Translations under genes and position numbers: made by a program | Shown here: one piece after another, positions 17,954-27,056 of the stretch | Position numbering within the stretch: the first letter of the stretch is position 1 | How the letters are laid out: each line of letters begins with the position of its first letter | Source of the DNA: Bin5 sp965221145 | GTDB lineage: Bacteria > Chloroflexota > Anaerolineae > Caldilineales > Caldilineaceae | Length of the DNA stretch: 64,000 bases | Direction of reading: 5' to 3' | NCBI GenBank assembly: GCA_965221145.1 | Contig: OZ244877.1 | Location: forward strand, 62,001 to 126,000 | Notes under the pieces: model-generated | The model's database searches: none | Seen by the model: only the letters and a program-made list of their open reading frames with translations | What the model was told of the DNA's origin: nothing

Positions 17954-18405
17954 CGGTTATGCACGGGCTAATCGGTGGCGATTCCTCTTCGTTCGCCCCC
18001 CCGAATCCAAGTGGCCGGCAGACAATGGCGTCCGTGTTTGCGTTGGCTTCTACCATGCTTCCCCATTTCACATTTTCCAATACCGCATACTATTCTTCGG
18101 TTCACGCTGACCAGCGAGATCATCGTGGCATGGCGCAGCACAGCCCATGCGCTGACTGCAATCAAGCAATAGGATTCGATGTGTGAACGTGCCCGCAGCT
18201 TGGGCAATGGAGCCCATCAAGCCCGCGGGTATCCTGACGCATCCATTCGCAGGATCATAAGGTGTCGCAAGCCTACTAACTCTCCCAGGTAGAATCCACG
18301 GGCAGGTAGCTGACGCCCCAGACCCTGCCGCCGGCGTAGAGTTTCGTGCGCAAAATTCCTATCATCGTCCCTGATCTGAATCCCATTGAAAAAGGAGAAG
18401 AGAAC
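17954..18405. other. Long leader/intergenic region without a gene
   Basis: This 450-bp stretch contains no frame with a ribosome site or family likeness. On the minus strand, bases 18276-18345 could encode the tail LYAGGRVWGVSYLPVDSTWE before a stop, which reads like the C-terminal end of a lost gene. It probably serves as a transcribed leader of the downstream operon. Confidence 0.4.
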
Positions 18406-20121
18406 ATGGAGGGCAAGATGAACAACAGGATTTCTCGCCGACAGTTCTTGAGAGTGTCAGCTTTCACCGCCGCCAGTCTGGCGGCCGCAGCATGCGCCCA
18501 ACCCGCGGCGCCGGCCGCGCCGGCAGCGGAAGCCCCGGCAGCGGAAGCCCCGGCAGCGGAAGCTGAATCCGCAGCCGGCGGCATTCCCCAAGGCGGCATC
18601 GTCCGCTATAAGGGTTCCGGCGGCCGCACCACCTACTTCTCGCCCCTGTGGTTCTACGAAACCACGGCTTGGCACAACACGATGAAACTGGTTTGGCCCG
18701 GTCTGGTCATTAACAACACAACGGGCGGTATGGATCCCTATCTGGCCGAAAGCTTCGAGGTTGGAGAGGATGCGGCAAGCGTCACCTTCCACCTGCCGGC
18801 AGAGGCGCAGTGGAGCGACGGCGTTCCCCTGACCGCCCACGATGTGAAGTGGACCTATGAGCGCTACCTCACGCCCGGTTTCCTCGAGATGACGGGCGGG
18901 GCCTGGGGTTTCCTCGACGGCAATCTGATCCAAGGTTATGCCGCCTTCGCCGACGGCTCGGCCGATGAAGTCAGCGGCATCGTGGTGATCGACGATCATA
19001 CGGTCCGCTTCCAACTCGTTCAGTCGGATGTCACATTCCCGCGCCTGCTGTACCGCTCGATTGCGCCGAGCCACGTCTACGAGGGCGCCACCTCGACTGA
19101 AGAAATCGAGGCCCACCCCTTCAACGCCAACTCCGACGTACACTCAGGACCCTTCCGCCTGGTCGAGTACAAGGAAACTCAGTACATCGAACTTGAGGCC
19201 GTGCGCCCCTACTGGCTGGACCTGCCCTACCTGCATGAAGCCAATATCGACAAGATCGTCATGTTCCAGAACCTGTCTGCCGAAGCGGCCATTGCCAAAG
19301 TGGAAGCGGGGGAGCTTGAAATTCTGGAGCGCGCTGGGGGTGACATCTTGCAGCGCGCAAGCGAAATGGAAGGCGCAACCCTGACCTGCAAGCCTTCACC
19401 CTCTTTCGGCGGTATCGGCGTCAATGGCCGAAAGGAGTACCTCTATGACAAGCGCGTGCGGCAGGCAATGATGCACGCGATTGACCGCGAAGTGGTCAAC
19501 ATACTCAGATGGGAAGGTCTGGGGCAGGGCATCACGTCACCGGTGAACTTCCCCGATTGGGCCGCCAATCCCAACATCAACCCCTACGAACATGACCCGG
19601 ACAAGGCCCGCGCCATCCTTGAGGAAGTGGGATGGGATTTCGAGCGCGAGATCATCTACCAGAGCCATTCCGAAGGCGAAGATCCCATCGCCGCCTATGT
19701 GCAGCAGGCGTTGGGCGAGGCCGGCATCAAGGTCAAGATCATCCACGTCAAGTACAGCGCCTTCCTTGACATCATGCGAGAAGGCAATATGGATCTCTGG
19801 TCAGAGAGCGGCTACGACGGCAGCCATCCCTCGCTGGTCGCGGCCCATTGGGCTTGCGGCGGCGTCTACTCCGAGTGGACCGCCTACTGCAACGAGGAAC
19901 TCGATGAACTGGTGAAGATGTCTGCCGCCACCACCGACCCCGAAAAGGCAAAAGAGATTGCCTGGGGGATTTCGGCGATCATGAATGACGAACTGCCCTA
20001 CCTGTGGGTCACGCAGGACCCGCTCTGCCATCTGGTTAGCGATCGGGTCGGCAACTTCACCTGGAATCCCAGCATGGGCGACACCTCCTTCAACGCCGCC
20101 GACTGGTATCTCAAAGAGTAG
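18406..20121 (+). CDS. Family-5 (Dpp/Opp-type) solute-binding lipoprotein
   Basis: The 571-residue product has a Tat-like motif SRRQFLRVS, a hydrophobic stretch and lipobox AAAC, followed by a linker made of repeated PAAEA units. The mature part has family-5 features such as WSDGVPLTAHDVKWTYERY and a domain with RVRQAMMHAIDRE. AAGGAG lies eight bases before the ATG at 18406. A frame start at 18346 lacks this. It is first in a plus-strand operon with two permeases and two sialidase-like proteins. No ATPase is encoded there, so it probably shares DppD/DppF with the minus-strand locus or another one. Confidence 0.94.
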   Translation: MEGKMNNRISRRQFLRVSAFTAASLAAAACAQPAAPAAPAAEAPAAEAPAAEAESAAGGIPQGGIVRYKGSGGRTTYFSPLWFYETTAWHNTMKLVWPGLVINNTTGGMDPYLAESFEVGEDAASVTFHLPAEAQWSDGVPLTAHDVKWTYERYLTPGFLEMTGGAWGFLDGNLIQGYAAFADGSADEVSGIVVIDDHTVRFQLVQSDVTFPRLLYRSIAPSHVYEGATSTEEIEAHPFNANSDVHSGPFRLVEYKETQYIELEAVRPYWLDLPYLHEANIDKIVMFQNLSAEAAIAKVEAGELEILERAGGDILQRASEMEGATLTCKPSPSFGGIGVNGRKEYLYDKRVRQAMMHAIDREVVNILRWEGLGQGITSPVNFPDWAANPNINPYEHDPDKARAILEEVGWDFEREIIYQSHSEGEDPIAAYVQQALGEAGIKVKIIHVKYSAFLDIMREGNMDLWSESGYDGSHPSLVAAHWACGGVYSEWTAYCNEELDELVKMSAATTDPEKAKEIAWGISAIMNDELPYLWVTQDPLCHLVSDRVGNFTWNPSMGDTSFNAADWYLKE

Positions 20122-20139
20122 TCAACGCAAGACAAGCGG

Positions 20140-20166
20140 CGGCGGGGCGCCTTCTGTGCCCCGCCG
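20140..20166 (+). terminator. GC-rich stem-loop between binding-protein and permease genes
   Basis: CGGCGGGGC pairs perfectly with GCCCCGCCG across a nine-base loop, 18 bp after the stop codon at 20121. No T-run follows. It is therefore more likely an mRNA-stabilising or partial-termination hairpin that keeps binding-protein expression above that of the permeases than a full terminator. Confidence 0.55.
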
Positions 20167-20241
20167 TCAACATTCTGAACGCGGCAAGTGGTTGGCCTTA
20201 CGCGTCAGCCGCCTGTCCACCATGTGCGAAAGGCATCCCTT

Positions 20242-21234
20242 GTGGCCAGGTATCTCGTCAAGCGCTTGATGCTGATGATCCCGGTCCTGTTTGTCATCAG
20301 CCTGCTGAACTTTGGCCTCTATAGCATGGCGCCCGGCGACCCCGTCACCTTGATGATGAACCCGGTGTTGGGCGTGGCCGGCGCCGGGAAGCGCATGACA
20401 ATGGAGAGGCTGGAGGCAATGATCGAAACGCAGCGCGAAATCCGCGGCCTGAATCGCCCATGGTATGAACGCTACGGCCTTTGGCTGGGCGCACTGGCGC
20501 GCGGCAACCTGGGGCACTCGATGGTCTCCAAACTCACCGTTAGGGAGATTATCGGCGACCATGCCTGGCCGTCGGTGCAGTTGAACATCCTCAGCATAGG
20601 AATGAGCGCCGTCCTGGGGGTCGCATTGGGCGTCCTCCAGGCCGCCAGGAAATACTCTCTCTTCGATTACACCGCGGCCTTCTTTTCCTTCTTCTACGTC
20701 AGCATGCCCGGCTTCTTCCTCGCTATGCTGCTGATCTACATCTTTGCCCTCGTACTGGGCTGGCTGCCGACCGGCGGCTATGAAACGGTGGGCATGCCCT
20801 ACTCCTTTTGGGATCGTCTGCGCCATCTGATCCTGCCGGCCGCGACGCTCAGCTTTGGCGGCCTGCCCTACATCATGCGCATCACGCGCACGGCCATGTT
20901 GGAGGTGATGGGCGAGGACTATATCAGAACCGCCCGCGCCAAAGGGCTGTCAGAAAAGTTCGTCATGCTGAAGCACGCCCTGCGCAACTGTCTCATCCCC
21001 GTTACGACGCTGGTGGGCGGGATGGTGATGTGGCTGTTCGGCGGCTCGGTGATCATTGAGACCGTCTTCTCTTGGCCGGGGCTGGGTATGCTGTTCATCC
21101 GCGTCGTGCGCGAGCGCGACTATCCGGTGATTATGGGGCTGGTCATGATCAGTTCGATCCTGAGCGTAATTGTCATCCTGCTGACCGACGTGGTCTACAC
21201 AATCGTCGACCCACGCGTGCGCCTGGAAAGATAG
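20242..21234 (+). CDS. Dpp/Opp-type ABC importer permease (DppB-like)
   Basis: The 330-residue membrane protein has the DppB plan: first span RLMLMIPVLFVISLLNFGLY, a periplasmic part, then several spans. The EAA loop is YIRTARAKGLSEKFVMLKHA. The start is taken as GTG at 20242 because AAAGG lies eight bases before it and because MxRYLVKRL is the usual N-terminus. The frame is open back to 20188. Its stop codon at 21234 is two bases from the TTG of the next gene, indicating coupled translation. Confidence 0.93.
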   Translation: MARYLVKRLMLMIPVLFVISLLNFGLYSMAPGDPVTLMMNPVLGVAGAGKRMTMERLEAMIETQREIRGLNRPWYERYGLWLGALARGNLGHSMVSKLTVREIIGDHAWPSVQLNILSIGMSAVLGVALGVLQAARKYSLFDYTAAFFSFFYVSMPGFFLAMLLIYIFALVLGWLPTGGYETVGMPYSFWDRLRHLILPAATLSFGGLPYIMRITRTAMLEVMGEDYIRTARAKGLSEKFVMLKHALRNCLIPVTTLVGGMVMWLFGGSVIIETVFSWPGLGMLFIRVVRERDYPVIMGLVMISSILSVIVILLTDVVYTIVDPRVRLER

Positions 21235-21236
21235 AA

Positions 21237-22121
21237 TTGACAACTTTGCAGATTGAAGAGCCAACAGAAACACTTAGTTCACGCGCCTGGGCTCGCTTTC
21301 GTCGTCATCGCCTGGCAATTGTGAGTACGGTCGTTCTCGCCGCCATTCTTCTGCTGGTCATCGCCGCGCCGCTGCTTGCCCCGCGCGGCCCGACCTATCT
21401 TGACGTGATGAGTCGTTATGCTGCGCCCAGCTCGACGTTCTGGCTGGGGACAGACAGAGTCGGGCGCGATGTCTGGGCGCGCGTGCTTTACGGGGGCCGG
21501 GTCTCCCTGTCGGTGTCGCTCGTCATCACCGGCATTCTGTTTACCATCGGCATCGTGGCGGGCGCCATTTCCGGGTACGCCGGCGGAGCAGTTGATGTTG
21601 TCCTGCAGCGGACCATGGAAATCGTCAACGCCATGCCCGCCCTGATTATCGTCATCAGCGTTGCCGCGCTCACAGGCGACCCCAACATCGTCGTCACCAT
21701 GATCATTCTCGGCCTGCTGGGATGGGGGGAAATCTACCGCTTCGTGCGCGGCCAGATCCTTTCGCTGCGCGAGGAAGATTTCGTGTTGGCCGCGCGCAGC
21801 ATCGGTGTGACGACGAGACAGATTGTCCTGCGTCACGTTCTCCCCAACGTGATCCCGTACCTCATCGTGCAACTGGCATTCAGCCTGCCAGGCGCCATCC
21901 TGACCGAAACGTCGCTCAGTTTCCTGGGGCTGGGCGTGCAGGAGCCGACTGCGAGTTGGGGCAACGTGGTGGGTGCCGTGCGCTCGCTTGACAACCTGGA
22001 AAAACGGCCCTGGATGTGGCTGCCGGCCGGCTTTATGATCACCTTGACAGTCCTTTGTATCAACTTCATCGGCGACGCTCTGCGGGATGCGCTGGACCCG
22101 CGTGCGCTGATCGAAAAGTAG
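21237..22121 (+). CDS. Dpp/Opp-type ABC importer permease (DppC-like)
   Basis: The 294-residue protein has an N-terminal arginine-rich tail (WARFRRHRLA), a first span, the conserved WLGTDRVGRDVWARVLYGG, and further spans ending in FIGDALRDALDPR. The EAA loop is AARSIGVTTRQIVLRHVLPN. The proposed start is TTG at 21237, with GGAAAG of the preceding gene's end as ribosome site. An earlier frame start at 21072 lies inside that gene. A decayed copy of its 3' end reappears at 23284-23428. Confidence 0.92.
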   Translation: MTTLQIEEPTETLSSRAWARFRRHRLAIVSTVVLAAILLLVIAAPLLAPRGPTYLDVMSRYAAPSSTFWLGTDRVGRDVWARVLYGGRVSLSVSLVITGILFTIGIVAGAISGYAGGAVDVVLQRTMEIVNAMPALIIVISVAALTGDPNIVVTMIILGLLGWGEIYRFVRGQILSLREEDFVLAARSIGVTTRQIVLRHVLPNVIPYLIVQLAFSLPGAILTETSLSFLGLGVQEPTASWGNVVGAVRSLDNLEKRPWMWLPAGFMITLTVLCINFIGDALRDALDPRALIEK

Positions 22122-22130
22122 GAGAAAACA

Positions 22131-23228
22131 ATGCCGCAACATCCCTTTGTGCTGAAAGTCGGACAGGTACACACATACGGGGAAGGCCAGGAGTTCGGCT
22201 GGGTGCGCAGCGCCCAAAGCCCCGACGGCACGATCTACCTATGCACGCGCAAAAAGTCCGTTGATGGCGGCCACACCGTCGTTGAGCATGACGACGCCCG
22301 CTGGGATCGGATTCTGCGCCCGAACCAGCCGCGCGCCTTCGGTGAGGAGCATCGCCTTATCTCCATCGTCTGGCGGCCCGGCCTCTTTGTGGCCCTCAGC
22401 CAGAGCGTCGAATATGAATCGCCCGGCGTCTACCATGCGCAGTTGTGGCGTTCCGCGGATGATCTCAAGACAATCGACGAGATAACCTCCGTTCTGCGCA
22501 TTCCCGACGGCCCCAGGCGCAAACGCGAACCCGGCGAGTGGTACGGCCTCTATGCCTGGCGCAACATCGTGGTGATGCCGGACGGCGCGCTGCTGGCGAC
22601 CATCGAAGGCAACTTCGACAGCGACCGGGTCACGCCGATCGGGAGCCGCAACAAAAACGAAATCCCCTCGGATGAACCCTACAAGCTGAGGACGGCCGTG
22701 GTGCGCTCGACGGACGGGGGCCAATCGTGGGATTATCTTTCCACGGTCGCCTACCCCCAGGAGGACGACGACGCCGTGGGCGAGGGCTTCGCCGAACCAA
22801 GCATAATCCTGCTCGACAACGGCCAACTGTTCTGTATCATGCGCAGCGGCAACTATACCCCGCTCTACAGCGCCTGGAGTTCCGACGCGGGGCAATCGTG
22901 GGAAGGGCCGGTCTACACAGGTCTGGAACGCGGCCTCGATCCCTGCCTGCTCAAGCTCGCCGACGGGCGCGTGCTCTGCTGTTACGGCATGCGCTACCCC
23001 GCCGGTTCGCCCGGTGGACCCGGCGAATCGGGCAAAGGCGCCGGCCTGGTCAAACTTGCCATCAGTGAGGACGGTACGGGGAAGGACTGGGTGGAGACAA
23101 CGATCGGTGAGGGGCTTGGCTCCGCCTATCCCACGATCTATGAGGTCGAGCCGAACCTGATCTTCTGCCAGGTGGACGGCTGGTACTGGCGGGTGATGCT
23201 GAGGCCGAGGATCCCCGATACGCTCTGA
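22131..23228 (+). CDS. Sialidase/BNR-repeat family protein, copy 1
   Basis: The 365-residue protein shows Asp-box repeats of the sialidase six-bladed propeller: RSTDGGQSW and WSSDAGQSW, with a further related SVDGGHTVV near the N-terminus. No signal peptide is visible, so it should act in the cytoplasm on an imported glycoside, unlike secreted sialidases. The ATG at 22131 follows AGGAGAAAACA, nine bases after the permease stop codon, so it is in the transporter operon. The glycosidase activity is inferred from the fold, and the target sugar is unknown. Confidence 0.85.
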   Translation: MPQHPFVLKVGQVHTYGEGQEFGWVRSAQSPDGTIYLCTRKKSVDGGHTVVEHDDARWDRILRPNQPRAFGEEHRLISIVWRPGLFVALSQSVEYESPGVYHAQLWRSADDLKTIDEITSVLRIPDGPRRKREPGEWYGLYAWRNIVVMPDGALLATIEGNFDSDRVTPIGSRNKNEIPSDEPYKLRTAVVRSTDGGQSWDYLSTVAYPQEDDDAVGEGFAEPSIILLDNGQLFCIMRSGNYTPLYSAWSSDAGQSWEGPVYTGLERGLDPCLLKLADGRVLCCYGMRYPAGSPGGPGESGKGAGLVKLAISEDGTGKDWVETTIGEGLGSAYPTIYEVEPNLIFCQVDGWYWRVMLRPRIPDTL

Positions 23229-23283
23229 GCCGCACGGCGTCAGCCGCCGCGATCAGGACGACATAAGGTGAGCGCGGTCGCGC

Positions 23284-23428
23284 CCACGCTCACGCCGTCC
23301 GCTCGTTCGACAACCCAGAGAAAAGACCTTGGATGTGGCTGCCCGCCTGCTTTATGATCACCTTGACCGTTCCGCGTATCAACTTCATCCGCGACCCACT
23401 CGGCCCGCGCGCGCTGATCGAAAAAAAG
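23284..23428 (+). pseudogene. Duplicated, decayed 3' end of the dppC-like gene
   Basis: Read in frame, this region gives VRSFDNPEKRPWMWLPACFMITLT and ends GPRALIEKK, matching the last 50 or so residues of the permease at 21237-22121, with missing residues and substitutions. It has no start codon or upstream permease body. It marks the left part of a tandem duplication of about 1.3 kb that also produced the second sialidase gene. Confidence 0.85.
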
Positions 23429-23437
23429 GAGACAACA

Positions 23438-24535
23438 ATGTCCCAACTTCCCTTTGCGCTCAAAGTCGGAGAACTGCGCACCTTCGGCGAGGGCCGGAAC
23501 TTTGTCTGGGTCCGCTGCGTCCAGGGCCCCGACGGCACAATCTACTTCCGTGGAAACATGAAGTCGATCGACGGCGGCCTCAGCGTCGTCAAACACGACG
23601 ATGACCGCTGGCAGCGCATACTGCGGCCAAATAATCCGCACGGCATCGGCGAGGAAAACCGTTTCGTCTCCCTTCTCTGCCGCCCCGGCCTCTTCCTCGC
23701 CCTCAGCCAGGATGTCGAATATGACTCACTAGGCCTCTACTACGCGCCGCTGTGGCGCTCCACCGATGATCTCGAGACAATCGAAGAGATAACCGCCGTA
23801 CTCCGCATCCCCGACGGCCCCCGCCGCAAGCGCAAGCGCCACGAATGGTACGGCCTCTACGCCTGGCGCAACATCGTCGAAATGCCCGACGGCGCCCTGC
23901 TCGCCACCATCGAAGGCAACTTCCACTCCGACCGCGTCGCACCCATCGGCGCCCGCAACAAGAACGAAATCCCCTCCGACGAGCCTTACAAGCTCCGCAC
24001 CGCCGTCGTCCGTTCCACTGATGGAGGCGAGTCGTGGGACTACCTCTCCACCATCGCCTACCCAACCGAAGACGATGACGCCGTCGGCGAAGGCTATGGC
24101 GAGCCTAGCTTCGTCCTGCTCGACGATGGCAACCTCTTCTGCATCATGCGCAGCGGCAACTACACACCCCTTTACAGCGCGTGGAGCTCCGATGGTGGCG
24201 AAACGTGGGAGGGCCCGGTCTACACAGGCCTGGAACGCGGCCTCGACCCCTGCCTCCTCAAGCTCGCCGACGGCCGCCTGCTCTGCTGTTACGGCGTGCG
24301 CTACCCTGCCGGCTCACCGGGGGGCCCCGGCGAATCCGGCATGGGCGCCGGCCTGATCAAACTCGCCATCAGCGAAGACGGCACCGGCCGCGATTGGGTC
24401 GAGACCACCATCGGCGAAGGCATTGGCTCCGCCTATCCGACCATATACGAGGTCGAGCCCAACCTGATCTTCTGCCAGGTGGATGGCTGGTATTGGCGCG
24501 TAATGCTGAGGCCGAGGATCCCCGATACCCTCTGA
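23438..24535 (+). CDS. Sialidase/BNR-repeat family protein, copy 2
   Basis: This 365-residue protein is a close paralogue of the one at 22131 with the same length. It shares nearly every block, including RSTDGGESW, WSSDGGETW and the C-terminal VEPNLIFCQVDGWYWRVML. The ATG at 23438 has AAGGAG upstream, copied together with the permease tail. The earlier frame start at 23333 reads through that remnant and should be disregarded. It is the last gene of the operon. An inverted repeat (24529-24535 with 24547-24553) overlaps its stop codon and may slow transcription before the convergent dipeptidase gene. Confidence 0.86.
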   Translation: MSQLPFALKVGELRTFGEGRNFVWVRCVQGPDGTIYFRGNMKSIDGGLSVVKHDDDRWQRILRPNNPHGIGEENRFVSLLCRPGLFLALSQDVEYDSLGLYYAPLWRSTDDLETIEEITAVLRIPDGPRRKRKRHEWYGLYAWRNIVEMPDGALLATIEGNFHSDRVAPIGARNKNEIPSDEPYKLRTAVVRSTDGGESWDYLSTIAYPTEDDDAVGEGYGEPSFVLLDDGNLFCIMRSGNYTPLYSAWSSDGGETWEGPVYTGLERGLDPCLLKLADGRLLCCYGVRYPAGSPGGPGESGMGAGLIKLAISEDGTGRDWVETTIGEGIGSAYPTIYEVEPNLIFCQVDGWYWRVMLRPRIPDTL

Positions 24536-24615
24536 GCCACCCCGCATCAGAGGCGAGAACAGGATGACGAGGAGAGCGCAGGCGCCCCGCGTGCCGTGCG
24601 CTTCCCCGCTCCCTC

Positions 24616-25641
24616 TCAGGACTCCCAGACATCACGGAACAGCCGCAGCCAGTTCCCGCCCAGAATCTTGGCGGCGTCGCTCGCACTGTAACCCCGGCCC
24701 AGCAAGGCCCCGGCCAGATTCGGAAAATCGTCAGGAGTCTCCAGACCCGGGGGATACAGTTGGATGTTACGATAATCTATGGCTGGATCGACGACGAACT
24801 TGCCCGGATATTTGGTTCCTTGCTGCGACAAAATGTACTTCCAGAAGGAATCCGGTTGATCCTGGGTAAAATCAGTTCCGACTCCTACGTGGTCGATGCC
24901 TACCCTTGACACCATGTCATCGATCGCGTCAACGTAATCCGCCAGGGTGGAGTCCACACCTGTGCGCATAAAGGTTGTGATGGCGGTTGCGCCAATTACG
25001 CCCCCCCGCTCCGCCGCGCGCCGCAGCGCCTCATCCGTCTTGTTGCGCGTCGTGTCGAAATAGGACTTGGCGTTCGCATGGGTAATCGCCACAGGTCTTT
25101 CGGAAGCCTCTATCGCCTCCATGGTTGTGCGCATACCGACGTGGGAGAGGTCGATGAGGATGCCGAGACGGTTCATCTCCTGGATCGCGTCCAGGCCAAA
25201 ATTGCTCAGGCCGTCATCAGTGCGTTCGAAACAGCCGTTCCCCAGCAGATTGCGTTCGTTGTAGGTCAACTGGATAATCCGCACGCCCAGAGCATGGAAC
25301 AGGGCCAGGCGGTCGAGATCGTTCTCAATCGGCGTGGCGTTCTGAAATCCCAGGATGACGCCGACTTTGTTCTCCTGCTTTGCTTGCAGAATATCCTCTA
25401 CGCGTTTCACCTGGATGAGAGTCTCTTCATATCTCCTGAGACGGTGCAGCCAGGCAGCAATGTTGTCCAGCGTCTGTGCATAGTTTTCCAGCGTGGCGGT
25501 CGTGGCGTTGAAGGCCGTGAGGCCGCCGGCGTGCAAGCTCCTGATTACGGCCGGGCTGTCCCAGTTGCTCACGTTCAAGCTGTCGATCACCACGGCGTCC
25601 TGATAGAGTTGTCGGGCAGCTTCTTCAAGTAATTCACTCAT
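24616..25641 (-). CDS. Membrane-dipeptidase-like (peptidase M19) protein
   Basis: The 341-residue TIM-barrel protein matches renal-dipeptidase family M19. Visible landmarks are VRIIQLTYNERNLLGNGC (metal-bridging region), IDLSHVGMRT and VAITHANAK for the two later metal His residues, and HVGVGTDFTQD. The N-terminal metal motif, HxD in typical members (DGHND), reads DSLNVSNW here, so one zinc site looks altered. It may be a non-classical subgroup. GAGGAG precedes the ATG at 25641. It is the last gene of the minus-strand catabolic run. Confidence 0.87.
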   Translation of the reverse strand: MSELLEEAARQLYQDAVVIDSLNVSNWDSPAVIRSLHAGGLTAFNATTATLENYAQTLDNIAAWLHRLRRYEETLIQVKRVEDILQAKQENKVGVILGFQNATPIENDLDRLALFHALGVRIIQLTYNERNLLGNGCFERTDDGLSNFGLDAIQEMNRLGILIDLSHVGMRTTMEAIEASERPVAITHANAKSYFDTTRNKTDEALRRAAERGGVIGATAITTFMRTGVDSTLADYVDAIDDMVSRVGIDHVGVGTDFTQDQPDSFWKYILSQQGTKYPGKFVVDPAIDYRNIQLYPPGLETPDDFPNLAGALLGRGYSASDAAKILGGNWLRLFRDVWES

Positions 25642-25731
25642 AATTGCTCCTCTGCCAAATCGGCCATTCAGTTCTCGGTGATCAATGTTCTGGAGTCTGC
25701 GTTCGGGTTGCCATCAGCGTCATGCTGGCCG

Positions 25732-26856
25732 CTACCCACTCGCCCTATCAAACCGGTCAAGTCGAAATCGCTCGATCGGTGAATCCGTTGTGCCGTCCGC
25801 GGCCAATTCAGCCAGAATTTTACCCACGAGAGCCGAAAACTTGAAGCCGTGGCCGGAGAAGCCAGCGCCGACCAGGACATTCGGATTCTGCGGGTGCGGG
25901 CCGATGAGAAAGTCCCGATCGGGCGTCACCGTATACATGCACGTCGCCCCTGTAACATAGGAGAATCCGGCATCGGGCATGATTGTCTCAAGCCATCGGT
26001 TCAACTGATCGCGCTTGTTCAGGTCTAAGGCCCGGTCGACATCGTGGGGCGATGTCGTTTCTCCAAGTCCATCATCGGCGACTTTCAAGCCCAGGCCATA
26101 GTCGGGGAAGCCGTAGAAATGGTTGTCCGCGTCTGCGTAAACGGGCAGACGACCAGGCTGGTAGGCCTCCCTGTTTTTGGGCTGGAAGTAGAACTTCTGC
26201 TGGCGCGTAACGTGCAGCGGCAAAGCAAACTCCTCCAGGATTTCGGACGCCCACGGCCCCGGCGTGATGATCAGCCGCGCACAGCGATAACGGCCCGCCG
26301 ATGTCTCAAGCACAGGCTGTTCCTGGCTGAGGTCCACCCGGTCGACACGAATCTGCTCATGGATGGTCGCCCCGGACCGCTGCGCCTCTGTCAGATGCGT
26401 CTGCACACAGCGGTCCGCATCCAGAAATCCTCCCTGGGGCGCGTAGCAGGCGACAGTCTCGTCGGGCAGACGCAGGGCCGGAAAGCGAGCGGCAACTTCC
26501 GCAGCGGTCAACCGCTCACAGGGCCGATTCAGCGCCTGCATCACGCCTATATTTTGCTCGATACTCTCGCAGCCGGGCCGCCCGAAGTAAAGCGATCCCG
26601 TGAGCGTCAGCAGCCTCTCGCCGGAGATCGCCTCCAACTCCTGCCACAGTGGCAAAGCAGCTTCGGCCAACTCGACATAGAGGGGATCATGATAGTAGGT
26701 GCGGAAGGCTCTCGAATGGCCATGGGAGCTACCCAACGCATGGCCAAGACGATACTGTTCGATCCCGACCGCAGCCACGCCGCGACGAGCGAGATGATAG
26801 AGGGCCGCGCTCCCCATTGCGCCCAGCCCGACAACCAGGGTATCTGCGCTTGGCAT
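25732..26856 (-). CDS. Monomeric sarcosine oxidase-like FAD enzyme
   Basis: The 374-residue flavoprotein has the FAD motif VVGLGAMGSAALYHL at its start, HGHSRAFR typical of monomeric sarcosine oxidase and N-methyltryptophan oxidase, and ATCMYTVTPD. The Cys there matches the covalent flavin attachment site. GAGFSGHGFKFS near the end is also typical. It should oxidise an N-methyl or other secondary amine, giving H2O2 and an aldehyde. The ATG at 26856 is used since the glycine motif begins a few residues later. The longer frame from 26955 is not needed. It lies between BKACE and dipeptidase genes. Confidence 0.91.
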   Translation of the reverse strand: MPSADTLVVGLGAMGSAALYHLARRGVAAVGIEQYRLGHALGSSHGHSRAFRTYYHDPLYVELAEAALPLWQELEAISGERLLTLTGSLYFGRPGCESIEQNIGVMQALNRPCERLTAAEVAARFPALRLPDETVACYAPQGGFLDADRCVQTHLTEAQRSGATIHEQIRVDRVDLSQEQPVLETSAGRYRCARLIITPGPWASEILEEFALPLHVTRQQKFYFQPKNREAYQPGRLPVYADADNHFYGFPDYGLGLKVADDGLGETTSPHDVDRALDLNKRDQLNRWLETIMPDAGFSYVTGATCMYTVTPDRDFLIGPHPQNPNVLVGAGFSGHGFKFSALVGKILAELAADGTTDSPIERFRLDRFDRASG

Positions 26857-27008
26857 ATTTTCTCTAGATTGATGACCGTTCAGGGAGTGATACTGGCGGT
26901 ATGAGATAGGTCGTTCAGTGAACCGGATGGCGCCCGCCAATGATTGACCGGGCAAGAGGGGTCATAGATACCACTTACGATCTTTGCCTCTACCCCTGAG
27001 CGCCTAAT

Positions 27009-27056
27009 GGATAGTGGTCAGTGATGTTACTATCCACTGTTCACTGTTCACTATCC
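27009..27056. repeat. Inverted repeat with heptamer tandem repeats at the BKACE stop codon
   Basis: GGATAGTG at 27009-27016 pairs with CACTATCC at 27049-27056, which overlaps the TAG stop of the gene at 27051. Between them the heptamer TCACTGT occurs twice and continues as TCACTAT. This resembles the short tandemly repeated heptamers of cyanobacteria and some Chloroflexota. A role in mRNA 3'-end structure is possible. Confidence 0.5.

Noticed and set aside
17667..18110. 147-codon frame across the IS right end
   Set aside because: It crosses the IS boundary and overlaps the last transposase fragment in another frame.
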